Shown one piece after another: positions 49,060-59,108 of a stretch of DNA of 63,348 bases (the first letter of the stretch is position 1; each line of letters opens with the position of its first letter). Origin of the DNA: Stenotrophomonas maltophilia (GTDB lineage: Bacteria > Pseudomonadota > Gammaproteobacteria > Xanthomonadales > Xanthomonadaceae); NCBI RefSeq assembly GCF_002205165.1, contig NZ_NIVS01000031.1:1-63348 (forward strand), given 5' to 3'. A program made the position numbers and the translations under genes. The notes under the pieces were generated by a model. That model ran no database searches. It worked only from the letters and a program-made list of their open reading frames with translations, and was not told where the DNA came from.

Positions 49060-50445
49060 ATGACAGCGTCTTCCAACCCCACCCTGCAATTCCTCGGTGC
49101 CGCGGGCACCGTGACCGGCTCGCGCTACCTGGTCGAGGCCAACGGTCAGCGCGTGCTCGTGGACTGCGGCCTGTTCCAGGGCTACAAGCAATTGCGCGAG
49201 CGCAACTGGGCTCCGTTTCCCGTCGAGGCGTCATCAATCGACGCGGTGGTCCTGACCCACGCCCACCTGGACCATTCGGGCTACTTGCCCGCACTGGTCA
49301 AACAAGGGTTCCGCGGCCGGATCCACTGCACCCATGGCAGCGTGGCCCTGTGCGGCCTGCTGCTTCCCGACAGCGGACACCTGCTCGAAGAGGAGGCCAA
49401 GTACGCGGCCCGCAAGGGGTACTCCAAGCACAAGGAACCACGGCCGCTTTATACCGAGGATGACGCCCGCCGCAGCCTGAAGCAGCTCAAGGGGCATGAC
49501 TATGGTCGCGACATCGAGGTCGCATCAGGCGTCACGATCCGCTTCCATCCTGCCGGCCACATCCTGGGCGCTGCCCATGTCAGCCTTGACGTCCAGGGCC
49601 AGCGCCTGCACTTCAGTGGCGACCTGGGACGGCAGCAGGAGTCGCTGATGAATCCGCCGACGCCCCTGCCCGCCTGTGACGTCCTGGTCTGCGAATCCAC
49701 ATATGGCAATCGGGAACACATTCCGATCGACCAAGAAGCCGAGCTGGCACCGATCATCCGCCGCGTTGCCGCCCGCGGGGGCGTGATCGTCATTCCCGCC
49801 TTTGCCATCGGCCGCGCCCAGGCGCTCATGCTGCATATCGCCCGGCTGCGTGAGCGCAAGGACATCCCTCGCGTGCCGGTCTACCTCAACAGCCCGATGG
49901 CGATCAACGCGACCCGGCACTACCACGACCACCACTCCGAGCACCACGTGTCCGACGAGGACTGCCAGCGGATGTTCGACGTGGCCACCTTCGTCAACAC
50001 TGTAGAAGAGTCGAAGGCACTCAACCGCCAGCGCGGGCCGATGATCATCATCTCGGCCAGCGGCATGATCACCGGCGGGCGCGTGCTGCACCACATCGAG
50101 GCGTTCGGCCCCGATGACCGCAACGCGATCCTGCTCGCGGGCTACCAGGCCGGAGGAACACGCGGTGCCGCGCTGGCGGCAGGCAAGCGCACGTTGCGCA
50201 TGTTCGGCCGCGAGGTCCCCATCCGCGCCGAGGTGGTGCAGCTGGAGGGCTTCTCCGGCCACGCCGACGCCGGGGAGCTGCTGGACTGGATGCGCACCGC
50301 GCCGTCCGCGCCGCGCATGGTCTACCTCACCCACGGCGAGCCCGACGCTGCAGACACGCTGCGCGGGCGCGTGCAGCGTGAACTGGGCTGGCGTGCGCGC
50401 GTGCCGGGGCACCTGGAGCAAGTCGGATTGGAGGATGCGAGATGA
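49060..50445 (+). CDS. MBL-fold beta-CASP/RMMBL ribonuclease-like hydrolase
   Basis: This 461-residue protein has an MBL core with H67-A-H-L-D-H72 (zinc site), SGDLG, a beta-CASP insert (ESTYGNREH, IPAFAIGRAQALM) and a C-terminal RMMBL motif (EGFSGHADAGELLDWM). The family includes RNA exo- and endonucleases of the CPSF73/RNase J superfamily. It overlaps the next gene by 4 bp (ATGA), so it heads a coupled gene set. Confidence 0.88.
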   Translation: MTASSNPTLQFLGAAGTVTGSRYLVEANGQRVLVDCGLFQGYKQLRERNWAPFPVEASSIDAVVLTHAHLDHSGYLPALVKQGFRGRIHCTHGSVALCGLLLPDSGHLLEEEAKYAARKGYSKHKEPRPLYTEDDARRSLKQLKGHDYGRDIEVASGVTIRFHPAGHILGAAHVSLDVQGQRLHFSGDLGRQQESLMNPPTPLPACDVLVCESTYGNREHIPIDQEAELAPIIRRVAARGGVIVIPAFAIGRAQALMLHIARLRERKDIPRVPVYLNSPMAINATRHYHDHHSEHHVSDEDCQRMFDVATFVNTVEESKALNRQRGPMIIISASGMITGGRVLHHIEAFGPDDRNAILLAGYQAGGTRGAALAAGKRTLRMFGREVPIRAEVVQLEGFSGHADAGELLDWMRTAPSAPRMVYLTHGEPDAADTLRGRVQRELGWRARVPGHLEQVGLEDAR

Positions 50446-51959
50446 CCACGCAGGCCCCGGGCCACACCCGCCTGCGCGTCACCCGTGCCGGCATCGACAC
50501 CTACCAGCAGCCGGTGGTCTATATGCACCGCGACTGCGAGGTCTGTCGCTCGGAAGGCTTTGCCGCGATGACGCGCGTCAGGCTGGACGTGGACGCCCGC
50601 ACGCTGGTGGCGACGCTGAACGTGGTCATCGACGATCGGCTCGGCCTGGACGAGGTGGCGTTGTCGGAGGCCGCGTGGACGCTCCTCGATCCCGCGCCCG
50701 ACGCCCTCGCCGGCGTCAGGCACGCGGAACCCGCGGCGTCGGCGGGCGCGCTCCGTGCCAAGGTGTTCGGCGCCCGGTTGGACGACGCGCAGTACTTCGC
50801 CCTGGTGCAGGACGTGATGGAAAGCAGGTTGTCGGACCTGGAGCTTGCAGCTTTCGTCACTGCCAGCGCGGGTGACCGCCTGGACCATGCGGAGACGACC
50901 GCGCTGACGCGAGCCATGATCTCCGTGGGCCAGCGCCTGGACTGGGGCGAAGGGCCGGTGCTGGACAAACACTGCGTAGGTGGCCTGCCGGGCAATCGCA
51001 CCACCCCGATCGTGGTGGCCATCGTGGCTGCGCTGGGCTACCGCATCCCGAAGACCTCGTCGCGCGCGATCACGTCGCCCGCGGGCACCGCCGACACCAT
51101 GGAAGTGATGGCGCCGGTGGCGCTCGACCTGGCGGCGATGCGCCGGGTGGTGGAGCGCGAGGGCGGCTGCATCGTGTGGGGTGGCAACGTGCGCCTGAGC
51201 CCGGCCGACGACATCCTGATCCGGGTCCAGCGCCCGCTGGATTTCGACAGCGACGGCCAACTGGTCGCCAGCGTGCTGTCGAAGAAGATAGCCGCGGGCT
51301 CCACCCACGTCCTGATCGACATGCCGGTGGGTCCGACGGCCAAGGTGCGAGGTGAGGCCGCGGCCCACAGCCTCGGCACGCGGCTTGCCCACACCGCGGG
51401 CGCGCTGGGATTGCAGTTGGGCATCCATCGCTCCGACGGCACCCAGCCGGTGGGTCGGGGAATCGGCCCGGCGCTCGAGGCGCACGACGTGCTCAAGGTG
51501 CTGCGCAACGCGGCCGATGCACCCGCCGACCTTCGCGAACGCGCACTTGCGCTGTCCGCGGCGCTGCTGGACATGGCAGCGGGCAGCAACGCCGGCACCG
51601 GACTGGAGCGCGCGCGCGGCGTGCTGGATTCCGGGGCGGCGCTGGCCAAGTTCCTGGCGATCTGCGAGGCCCAGGGAGGCTTCCGCGAACCGCCACGGGC
51701 GGCGTTCACCGCCGACGTCCCGGCGCCTGCATCGGGCCGCATCGCGGCGATCGACAACCGCAGGCTGGCCAAACTGGCCAAGCTGGCCGGCGCCCCGACA
51801 TCCCCCACCGCCGGCCTCGAAACCGGTCTGCGGATCGGCGATACGGTCGAGCGCGGACAGCCCATGATGACCCTGCATGCGGAGTCGCCGGGAGAACTGG
51901 CCTACGCCCTGGAGCACGCCGCGACGCTGCAACCCTTTGTGCTTGGAGAGGTTCCATGA
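50442..51959 (+). CDS. AMP/thymidine phosphorylase-like enzyme
   Basis: This 505-residue enzyme has an extra N-terminal domain of about 85 residues ahead of the phosphorylase fold. The motifs DKHCVGGLPGNRTT and KTSSRAITSPAGTADTMEV match the long, archaeal-type AMP phosphorylase branch rather than the ~440-residue thymidine phosphorylases. It would split a nucleoside 5'-monophosphate with phosphate into base and ribose-1,5-bisphosphate. The substrate is inferred from length and motifs. It is coupled at both ends (4-bp overlaps). Confidence 0.82.
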   Translation: MTTQAPGHTRLRVTRAGIDTYQQPVVYMHRDCEVCRSEGFAAMTRVRLDVDARTLVATLNVVIDDRLGLDEVALSEAAWTLLDPAPDALAGVRHAEPAASAGALRAKVFGARLDDAQYFALVQDVMESRLSDLELAAFVTASAGDRLDHAETTALTRAMISVGQRLDWGEGPVLDKHCVGGLPGNRTTPIVVAIVAALGYRIPKTSSRAITSPAGTADTMEVMAPVALDLAAMRRVVEREGGCIVWGGNVRLSPADDILIRVQRPLDFDSDGQLVASVLSKKIAAGSTHVLIDMPVGPTAKVRGEAAAHSLGTRLAHTAGALGLQLGIHRSDGTQPVGRGIGPALEAHDVLKVLRNAADAPADLRERALALSAALLDMAAGSNAGTGLERARGVLDSGAALAKFLAICEAQGGFREPPRAAFTADVPAPASGRIAAIDNRRLAKLAKLAGAPTSPTAGLETGLRIGDTVERGQPMMTLHAESPGELAYALEHAATLQPFVLGEVP

Positions 51960-52870
51960 CCCGTGTGCTGATGCCCTTCCCGGCCGATGCAGTGTTGGCC
52001 GGCACCATCAACCAGCCCCTGCAGGCGCGCATTGCACCCGTGGCCTGGCGGCACTTCCCCGATGGCGAGTCGCTGGTCACCCTGGACGACGCACTGGACG
52101 GCGCCGATGTGGCGATCCTGGCCAGCCTGCGCAACGCCGATGCCCTGGCCCTCCCGCTGCGCTTCGCCGCCCGGACCGCGCGCGAGTTCGGGGCTCGTTC
52201 GGTCGGCCTCATCGCACCCTACCTGGGGTATATGCGCCAGGACACCCGCTTCCATCGCGGCGAGGCGGTCAGTACACCGCTGTTTGCGCAATTCCTCGAA
52301 GAGGCTTTCGACTGGCTGGTGACCGTGGACCCGCACCTGCACCGCGTCGAGCGCCTGCAGTCGCTCTACCGCATTCCGACGGTCCACGTATCGGCGACGC
52401 CGGCCGTGGCCCGCTGGATCGCTGAGACCGTCCCCGACGCTGTGCTGATCGGCCCTGACAGCGAGAGCGAGCAGTGGGTAGCGGACATCGCCGCCCTGTC
52501 CGGCATGCCCTACCAGGTGCTGGCCAAGGAGCGGCACGGCGACTACGACGTGCGCGTCAGCCTGCCCGACCCGCAGGCCGTGGCGGGCCGGACCCCGGTC
52601 CTGATCGACGACATCGTGTCGTCCGGCCACACCATCCTGGAGACCCTCGCACACCTGCGCCGGTTGTCGTTGCCGCCGCCACTGCTGGTCGCCATCCATC
52701 CGGTGTTCGCCGGCGATGCCTATGCCCGCCTGCAGGAAGCAGGTCTGGCCCGCATCGTCAGTACCGACACCATTGCCCACCCGTCGAACGCGATCGCGCT
52801 CGGCGCGGACCTCGCTGACGCGGCATCGACCCTGATGTCCGCTTCGGCCGACTCCCCGGAGGACCCATGA
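51956..52870 (+). CDS. prs: Ribose-phosphate diphosphokinase (PRPP synthetase)
   Basis: This 304-residue enzyme has the Mg/ribose motif TVDPHLHRVERLQ, the KERHGDYDVRV segment and the PRPP loop VLIDDIVSSGHT. It normally makes PRPP from ribose-5-phosphate and ATP, and can run in reverse. It is shorter and more divergent than housekeeping Prs, like those in other phosphorylase clusters. It overlaps neighbours on both sides by 4 bp. Confidence 0.85.
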   Translation: MTRVLMPFPADAVLAGTINQPLQARIAPVAWRHFPDGESLVTLDDALDGADVAILASLRNADALALPLRFAARTAREFGARSVGLIAPYLGYMRQDTRFHRGEAVSTPLFAQFLEEAFDWLVTVDPHLHRVERLQSLYRIPTVHVSATPAVARWIAETVPDAVLIGPDSESEQWVADIAALSGMPYQVLAKERHGDYDVRVSLPDPQAVAGRTPVLIDDIVSSGHTILETLAHLRRLSLPPPLLVAIHPVFAGDAYARLQEAGLARIVSTDTIAHPSNAIALGADLADAASTLMSASADSPEDP

Positions 52871-55332
52871 ACCTGCATCTCAACTGCTGCACCGCCGACC
52901 AGCTGTCGGCCGCCGAGCGCCAGCGGACCCTTGAACTCGCCGACGCCCACCGGCGGGCCGATCCCGCGTTTGACCATTGGGCGGCCGGCTACGGCGTGAT
53001 CCGACATGACCCGCTCACCCAGCTCCGGGTCCGCCAGATGGTGCACGAGCTGGTGGCCTTGGGCCGCACGCCCGATGCCGGCACCGCCTGGCAGCGGCTC
53101 GCCGCGGCCGATCGCGTCACCAGCGCCGGCATGTGGCTGGTGGCCCACATGACCTACAGCCAGCGGGTCCGCACCGACGGCGCGGCCCTCGAGGCCGATG
53201 ACTTCAAGGCCACGCCCGAAGGCCACACTGGCGGGTCCCTCAACATGGTGCCGGCCTACGCCGGCTACCTGCTGATGGACGCCCTGGATGGCGTCACCCG
53301 CGCATGGATGATGGGCCAGGGGCACTGCGTGGCCGCCATCGACGCGCTGAACGTGCTGGTTGGCAACATGACCGCCCGGCACGCCGAACGTTACGACCGC
53401 TCCGACGCGGGGCTGAGCCGGTTCGTCGGCGACTTCTATGCCTACACCCTCAATCCGGACGGAACACCGGCGTCGCCCCTGGGCTCCCACGTCAATGCGC
53501 ACACCGCCGGGGGCGTGATGGAAGGCGGCTATCTCGGCTTTGCCGAACTGCAGTACGTGCATGCACCGCTCAAGGACGAACGCCTGGTGGCGTTCCTCAG
53601 CGACGGTGCGTTCGAGGAACAGCGCGGCAGCGACTGGGCGCCGCGCTGGTGGCGTGCCGAGGACAGCGGGCTGGTCAGCCCGATCATCATCCTCAACGGG
53701 CGGCGCATCGAACAGCGCAGCCAGATCGCCCAGCAGGGCGGCGAGCGGTGGCTGGACCGGCACCTGCGATTGAACGGCTTTGATCCGATCGCGCTGGACG
53801 GGCGCGATCCGGCCAGCATCGCGTGGGGTATCCATGTGATGGAGTCGCGCCTGCAAGCGGGCGCCGCCGTTCCCGATGCCGACGTGCGGCTGCCCTATGG
53901 CATTGCCGAAACCGTGAAGGGCTTCGGATTCCCCGGCGCCGGGACCAACGCCTCGCACAACCTGCCCCTGCCCGGGAATCCGTCGAAGGAGGCCGAGGCA
54001 CGCGCGCTCTTCAATCAAGGCGCCGCGGCGCTGTTCGTGGCCGCGTCCGAGCTCGAGGAGGCTGTTGCCGCACTCAACAGCCACGACCTCCAGCAGCGCG
54101 TGCGCGAGCGCGACCATGCGCTGGCCGATCGCCAGGTGGAACCGCCCCGCGTCCCGGCGATCGCCGACCGCGGCGCCGGCGGCGAGAGCTCGCCGATGAC
54201 CGCGCTCGACGAGCAGTTCGTCGCCATCGCCGAAGCGAACCCGGGGCTGCGCGTGCGCGTGGGCAATCCTGACGAGCTGCGCAGCAACAAGCTCGATCGC
54301 ACCCTGGACGCAATGAAGCACCGGGTGCACGAGCCCGAGCCCGGTGTCGCGGAATCGACCACTGGCGCGGTCATCACCGCGCTTAATGAGGAAGCCGTGG
54401 TATGCGCCGCGCTCGGCAACAAGGGCGGGCTGAACCTGGTGGTCACCTACGAGGCGTTCGCACCGAAGATGCTTGGCGCCGTGCGCCAGGAATTGATCTT
54501 CGCGCGTCACCAGGCACAGGCGGGGCGACCGCCCGGCTGGCTGGGCGTGCCTCTCGTGCTGACCTCGCACACGTGGGAGAACGCGAAGAACGAGCAGTCC
54601 CATCAGGATCCGACCATGGCCGAGGCGCTCCTGGGCGAAATGGCCGACATATCGCGCGTGGTGTTTCCCCCGGACGCCAACGGCGCCGCCGCGGCCCTCG
54701 CCCACGCCTACGCGCAACGCGGCACGGTCACCACCCTGGTCGTCCCCAAGCGACCGGTGCCGCACGAGCTGACACCGACGCAGGCGCAGGCGCTGGCCAC
54801 CCAAGGTGCGCTGTGCCTGGCCGGCAACCCGGCGACAGCGGCGATCCTGCTGGTCGCCACCGGTGCTTACCAATTGCAGGAAGTGCGCCACGCGCAGGTG
54901 CGCCTCGTTGAACGTGGCGTGTCGGCCGCGATCGTCTATCTCGGCGAGCCCGGCCGGTTCCGCACGCCGCGCGATCCGGACGAGGCGCGGTACGTGCACT
55001 CCGACAGCGAGGTCCATGCACTGTTCCCGGCGGAACGGCCGCGCATATTCGTCACGCATACGCGGCCCGAGCCCTTCCTGGGCGCGCTGCGCCGGCTCGA
55101 CACTGGCCCGGCCACGACCGCGGCGCTCGGCTTCGTCAACCGCGGCGGCACGCTGGACGTGCCGGGACTGCTGTTCGCCAACCGCAGCACCTGGGCGCAC
55201 GTGGTCGATGCGGCCGCGGGCGTCCTCGGCCAGTCCCGGGGCGGCCTGTTGTCGGAAGCGGAGCTGGCGGCAGTGGATGGTCGGGGCGATCCGGCCACGA
55301 TCCTGCGTCCTGCAAGTGGGTCGACGCCATGA
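52867..55332 (+). CDS. Xylulose-5-P/fructose-6-P phosphoketolase
   Basis: This 821-residue thiamine-diphosphate enzyme shows PEGHTGGSLNMVPAYAGYL, GQGHCVAAIDALN, SDGAFEEQRGSDW, and a C-terminal FAPKMLGAVRQELIFARHQ. Length and motifs match Xfp/Xpk enzymes. The reaction yields acetyl-phosphate, which the acetate kinase at 59109 could turn into ATP and acetate. It overlaps prs by 4 bp. Confidence 0.9.
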   Translation: MNLHLNCCTADQLSAAERQRTLELADAHRRADPAFDHWAAGYGVIRHDPLTQLRVRQMVHELVALGRTPDAGTAWQRLAAADRVTSAGMWLVAHMTYSQRVRTDGAALEADDFKATPEGHTGGSLNMVPAYAGYLLMDALDGVTRAWMMGQGHCVAAIDALNVLVGNMTARHAERYDRSDAGLSRFVGDFYAYTLNPDGTPASPLGSHVNAHTAGGVMEGGYLGFAELQYVHAPLKDERLVAFLSDGAFEEQRGSDWAPRWWRAEDSGLVSPIIILNGRRIEQRSQIAQQGGERWLDRHLRLNGFDPIALDGRDPASIAWGIHVMESRLQAGAAVPDADVRLPYGIAETVKGFGFPGAGTNASHNLPLPGNPSKEAEARALFNQGAAALFVAASELEEAVAALNSHDLQQRVRERDHALADRQVEPPRVPAIADRGAGGESSPMTALDEQFVAIAEANPGLRVRVGNPDELRSNKLDRTLDAMKHRVHEPEPGVAESTTGAVITALNEEAVVCAALGNKGGLNLVVTYEAFAPKMLGAVRQELIFARHQAQAGRPPGWLGVPLVLTSHTWENAKNEQSHQDPTMAEALLGEMADISRVVFPPDANGAAAALAHAYAQRGTVTTLVVPKRPVPHELTPTQAQALATQGALCLAGNPATAAILLVATGAYQLQEVRHAQVRLVERGVSAAIVYLGEPGRFRTPRDPDEARYVHSDSEVHALFPAERPRIFVTHTRPEPFLGALRRLDTGPATTAALGFVNRGGTLDVPGLLFANRSTWAHVVDAAAGVLGQSRGGLLSEAELAAVDGRGDPATILRPASGSTP

Positions 55333-55357
55333 GTTGTCCAACCGGGAGCGCGCGTTG

Positions 55358-56950
55358 ATGGCGGGCACGGTGCGGCGCGGAGGCCAGATTGCCTGGGCGG
55401 GACTCAAGCTCGGCGTCGCCGTGCTGCGCCTGCGCCGACGTGCACCCGACCTGCTTCCGGCATACGTCAGCACCACACTGGTGGGGTTGGGCACCACCTT
55501 CGTCAAGCTGGGCCAGGGCTTGAGCCTGCGCTGGGACCTGCTGCCGGCGCCCTATCGCGAGGCGCTGTCGCGATTGCACAGCGATGTGCCCCCCTTCCCG
55601 GCGGAGGAGGCCATGCGTATCGTCGAACAGGCGTTTGGCGCGCCGGTCGGCGAACTTTTCGCCAGCTTCGATGACAAGCCCCTGGCCGCGGCTTCAGTGG
55701 CCCAGATCCATCCAGCGCGCATGCATGATGGTCGCGATGTGGTCGTCAAGATCACCCGCCCCGGGATCCATGCCCAGGTGCAGGCGGATCTGCTGCTCCT
55801 GCGGCGCACGATGCGCGTCGCCCAGTGGATCTGGCCGCCACTGAAACGCCACCGGCCGCTCGAACTGGTGGACGAACTAGGCGCATTCCTGCGTGACGAG
55901 ATCGACATGCGTCACGAGGCGCAGAACATGCGGCGCATGGCCAAGGTGCTGGATGCCCTGCCCGGCATCACCCAGCCGCACGTCGTCGAGCCGTATGCCA
56001 CCCGCAACGTGCTTGTGCAGGATCGAAGCCACGGGACCCGTCTGGAGGCCGCGTACGGCACAGCGGCCGCTCCCGCACTGGCAAGGGCGCTGCTCGGTGC
56101 CTACGTGCATCAGCTCTTCGGCGCCGGCGTCTTCCATGCCGACCCGCACCCGGGGAATCTGTTCTTCTTTGACGACGGTCGCCTGTGCCTGCATGACTTT
56201 GGATCGATCGGCGTGCTCGACCCTGCATCCCGGCTCGCGCTCGGCGGCATGGTCGAGGCCATTGCGGCCGACGACGCCGAGGGCGTGCTGGATGCAGCGA
56301 TCGCCATGGGCTTCTTCCCGTCGCAGGTCGACCGCCGCTCGCATGTGCGCGAGATCCACCTGATCCTGGCCGAGATGGCCAGCCGTCCGCTGGCGCAGTG
56401 GTCCATTGCCGAGGCAATCTGGCGCGTGGCACGCATTGGGCAGGGCGCTGGCTTCCGGCTTCCGGCCCACCTGCTGTCCCTGATCCGGACGCTGTTCCTG
56501 GTCGAGAACACGCTGCGGGCGCTGGATCCGAATCTGGACCTGCTGGGGACGCTGTCCGCGCAGGCGGCCGCGATCGCCGACATTGCCGAAGCCAGCCGCC
56601 CCAGCGGCAACAGGCCGCTTGCCATGCGGCTGGCCCGCACTGCGCGCCAACTGCCACAGATCGCCACCGACCTGTTGCGGCAGGCGCAACTGAGCGACGG
56701 ACGACCCGCCTTCTCCGTACACCACCATGGCCTGAGTTCCACGCAGGAGGCAATCGCGCGCACGGGCAACCGGCTGGCGTTGGCCCTGGTCACCTTGGGC
56801 CTGTACGTAAGCGGTGCGCTGTTGAGCCTGCATTCCGACGGCCCGCAAGTGTTCGGTCACATGCCTTTCCTGGCTATGGTGGCTTTCGCTGCTGCGGGAT
56901 TGCTCTCACTGCGGCTGGTGATGGCCATCGCCAGATCGGGACACTTGTAA
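55358..56950 (+). CDS. UbiB/AarF (ABC1) family protein kinase-like
   Basis: This 530-residue protein has the ABC1/UbiB marks KLGQGLSLRWDLLP, the Ala-rich loop AAASVAQIHPA, VVVKITRPG, HADPHPGNLFFF and LHDFGSIG, plus two C-terminal membrane helices. The family supports quinone synthesis or acts on lipids; the role here is not known. ATG 55358 follows a GGGAG site. A 9-codon frame from 55329 overlaps the phosphoketolase stop and might couple translation. Confidence 0.85.
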   Translation: MAGTVRRGGQIAWAGLKLGVAVLRLRRRAPDLLPAYVSTTLVGLGTTFVKLGQGLSLRWDLLPAPYREALSRLHSDVPPFPAEEAMRIVEQAFGAPVGELFASFDDKPLAAASVAQIHPARMHDGRDVVVKITRPGIHAQVQADLLLLRRTMRVAQWIWPPLKRHRPLELVDELGAFLRDEIDMRHEAQNMRRMAKVLDALPGITQPHVVEPYATRNVLVQDRSHGTRLEAAYGTAAAPALARALLGAYVHQLFGAGVFHADPHPGNLFFFDDGRLCLHDFGSIGVLDPASRLALGGMVEAIAADDAEGVLDAAIAMGFFPSQVDRRSHVREIHLILAEMASRPLAQWSIAEAIWRVARIGQGAGFRLPAHLLSLIRTLFLVENTLRALDPNLDLLGTLSAQAAAIADIAEASRPSGNRPLAMRLARTARQLPQIATDLLRQAQLSDGRPAFSVHHHGLSSTQEAIARTGNRLALALVTLGLYVSGALLSLHSDGPQVFGHMPFLAMVAFAAAGLLSLRLVMAIARSGHL

Positions 56951-57013
56951 CAGAACACTGATCTATCTCCCCGCTGGTGCCCGGCGCATCAGTGCATCCA
57001 GGAAGGCAGACCC

Positions 57014-59089
57014 ATGACGCAACACAATCATCATCATCAAGATCATCAGGCGCACGGCGAGCAACCGCCGCATCCCCGCACGGGTGCTGAAGGTGACGTC
57101 CATGCCGGGCACGACAAGCATGCCGGCCACAGCGTGGCGAGCTTCCGCGACAAGTTCTGGCTCACGCTGCTGCTGACCATCCCCACTCTGATCTGGAGCG
57201 GGATGATCCAGCATTGGTTCGACTACACCGCACCACAGTTCCCGGGGTCGGCGTACATCCCGGCGGTGTTCGGCACGATCGTGTACTTCTACGGCGGCTC
57301 GCCGTTCCTCCGCGGCGGATACCACGAGCTGAGAAATCGCCTGCCGGGCATGATGACGCTGATCTCGCTTGCGATCACCGTCGCCTTCCTTTACAGCGCG
57401 TTGGTCACGCTCGGCGTTGTCGAGGGCTTGGACCTGTGGTGGGAGCTGGCGACGCTGGTGGCGATCATGTTGCTCGGCCACTGGATCGAGATGCGTTCGA
57501 TCAACCAGGCACAGGGCGCTCTCAAGGAACTCGCGAAGCTGCTGCCTGATATGGCGGTGCGGTTGGATGAGGCCGGTACCGCGAAGGAAGTCCCTGTCGC
57601 GGAACTGAAGCGCGGCGACCTGCTGCTCATCAGGCCCGGCGCGAGCATTCCCGCCGACGGCGTCGTGAAGGAAGGGACCAGCGCCGTCAACGAAGCGATG
57701 ATCACCGGCGAGTCCAAGCCGATGGACAAGTCGACGGGCGACCGGGTGATCGCCGGCACCGTCAACGGACAGGGCTCGTTGCGTGTCGAGGTGACGGGAA
57801 CCGGCGACGAGACCGCGCTCGCGGGTATCATGCGGCTCGTCGAGCAGGCCCAGACGTCGCGCTCGCGCGCCCAGGCCCTGGCGGACCGGGCGGCGTTCTA
57901 CCTCACGATCATCGCCATCGTCTCCGCCGCGGTTACCGCCATTGTCTGGCCACTCCTCGGTCGACCGTGGAGCTTCACGATCGAGCGCGTAGTGACCGTG
58001 CTCGTGATCGCCTGTCCCCATGCGCTGGGTTTGGCCATCCCGCTGGTGACCGCCATCTCGACCACGATTGGCGCACGGAACGGCCTGCTCGTGCGCGATC
58101 GACGCGGCCTGGAAGAGGCCCGTTTGCTGAACACGGTCGTGTTCGACAAGACAGGCACGCTCACGCTCGGTTCGCACCGCGTCGTGAAGACCACTGCCGC
58201 CGATGGACTCACCGACGACGAGGTGCTTCGCGTGGCCGCGTCGGTCCAGCGCGACGCTGAACATCCGATCGCGCAGGCGCTGATGACCAGCGCCAAGGAA
58301 CATGGCATCGACGTTCCGATGTCGCAGGACTTCGAGTCCATGCCGGGACGCGGCGTGCGCGCAGTCGTCGAGGAGCGCTCGCTTCACGTTGGCGGGCCGG
58401 GTCTGTTGAGAATGCTCGCGGTCGAACCGCCGGAGACGCTTCGGCGGGCTGCCGAATCAGCGGCAGCCGATGGTCAATCTGCAACCTACCTGGTGGAAGG
58501 CGACCGGGTGCTCGCCGTATTTGCGATCGCGGATGCCATCCGTCCCGAATCGTTCGACGCGGTCAAGCGGCTGCACGACGAAGGACTGGAGGTTGTCCTG
58601 CTGACGGGTGATTCCACGGCGGTCGCAAACGCGGTCGCGAAGGAACTCAACATCGACACCGTCTTCGCCGAGGTATTGCCCGAGGACAAGGTGGCAAAGA
58701 TCGAGGAGCTGCAGGCCCAGGGCAAGCGCGTCGCGATGGTGGGTGACGGTGTCAATGACGCTCCGGCGCTGCTCACGTCCGACGTCGGCATCGCCATCGG
58801 CACAGGGACGGACGTCGCGGTCGAGGCCGGCGACGTCGTACTCGTGCGCAGCGACCCGCGCGACGTGCCAGCGATCATCGAATTGAGCAAGGCCACCTAT
58901 CGCAAGATGATCCAGAACCTGTGGTGGGCCGCCGGCTACAACATCGTCGCCATCCCTCTCGCCGCTGGCGTTCTCGCCGCATGGGGGATCCTGCTGCAAC
59001 CTGCGCTTGGGGCAGTGCTCATGTCGCTGAGCACCGTCGTTGTGGCAATCAATGCGCAGTTGTTGCGCCGGGCGGTGCGGTCCCCATGA
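57014..59089 (+). CDS. CopB-type P1B-3 copper ATPase (CPH)
   Basis: This 691-residue ATPase has a His-rich N-terminus (HNHHHQDHQAHGEQ, DVHAGHDKHAGHS), no HMA domain, TM4 C334-P-H336 and D378 (DKTGT). CPH marks P1B-3 pumps (Cu(II) or Cu(I) export). It sits inside the metabolic block, 63 bp after the UbiB gene and 19 bp before acetate kinase, so it may share their regulation. Confidence 0.9.
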   Translation: MTQHNHHHQDHQAHGEQPPHPRTGAEGDVHAGHDKHAGHSVASFRDKFWLTLLLTIPTLIWSGMIQHWFDYTAPQFPGSAYIPAVFGTIVYFYGGSPFLRGGYHELRNRLPGMMTLISLAITVAFLYSALVTLGVVEGLDLWWELATLVAIMLLGHWIEMRSINQAQGALKELAKLLPDMAVRLDEAGTAKEVPVAELKRGDLLLIRPGASIPADGVVKEGTSAVNEAMITGESKPMDKSTGDRVIAGTVNGQGSLRVEVTGTGDETALAGIMRLVEQAQTSRSRAQALADRAAFYLTIIAIVSAAVTAIVWPLLGRPWSFTIERVVTVLVIACPHALGLAIPLVTAISTTIGARNGLLVRDRRGLEEARLLNTVVFDKTGTLTLGSHRVVKTTAADGLTDDEVLRVAASVQRDAEHPIAQALMTSAKEHGIDVPMSQDFESMPGRGVRAVVEERSLHVGGPGLLRMLAVEPPETLRRAAESAAADGQSATYLVEGDRVLAVFAIADAIRPESFDAVKRLHDEGLEVVLLTGDSTAVANAVAKELNIDTVFAEVLPEDKVAKIEELQAQGKRVAMVGDGVNDAPALLTSDVGIAIGTGTDVAVEAGDVVLVRSDPRDVPAIIELSKATYRKMIQNLWWAAGYNIVAIPLAAGVLAAWGILLQPALGAVLMSLSTVVVAINAQLLRRAVRSP

Positions 59090-59108
59090 ACATGATTCGG
59101 GGACACCT

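Noticed and set aside
52720..55506. Long minus-strand open frame opposite prs and phosphoketolase
   Set aside because: It is a GC-driven shadow of well-supported plus-strand genes; composition is Arg/Gly-rich with no motif.
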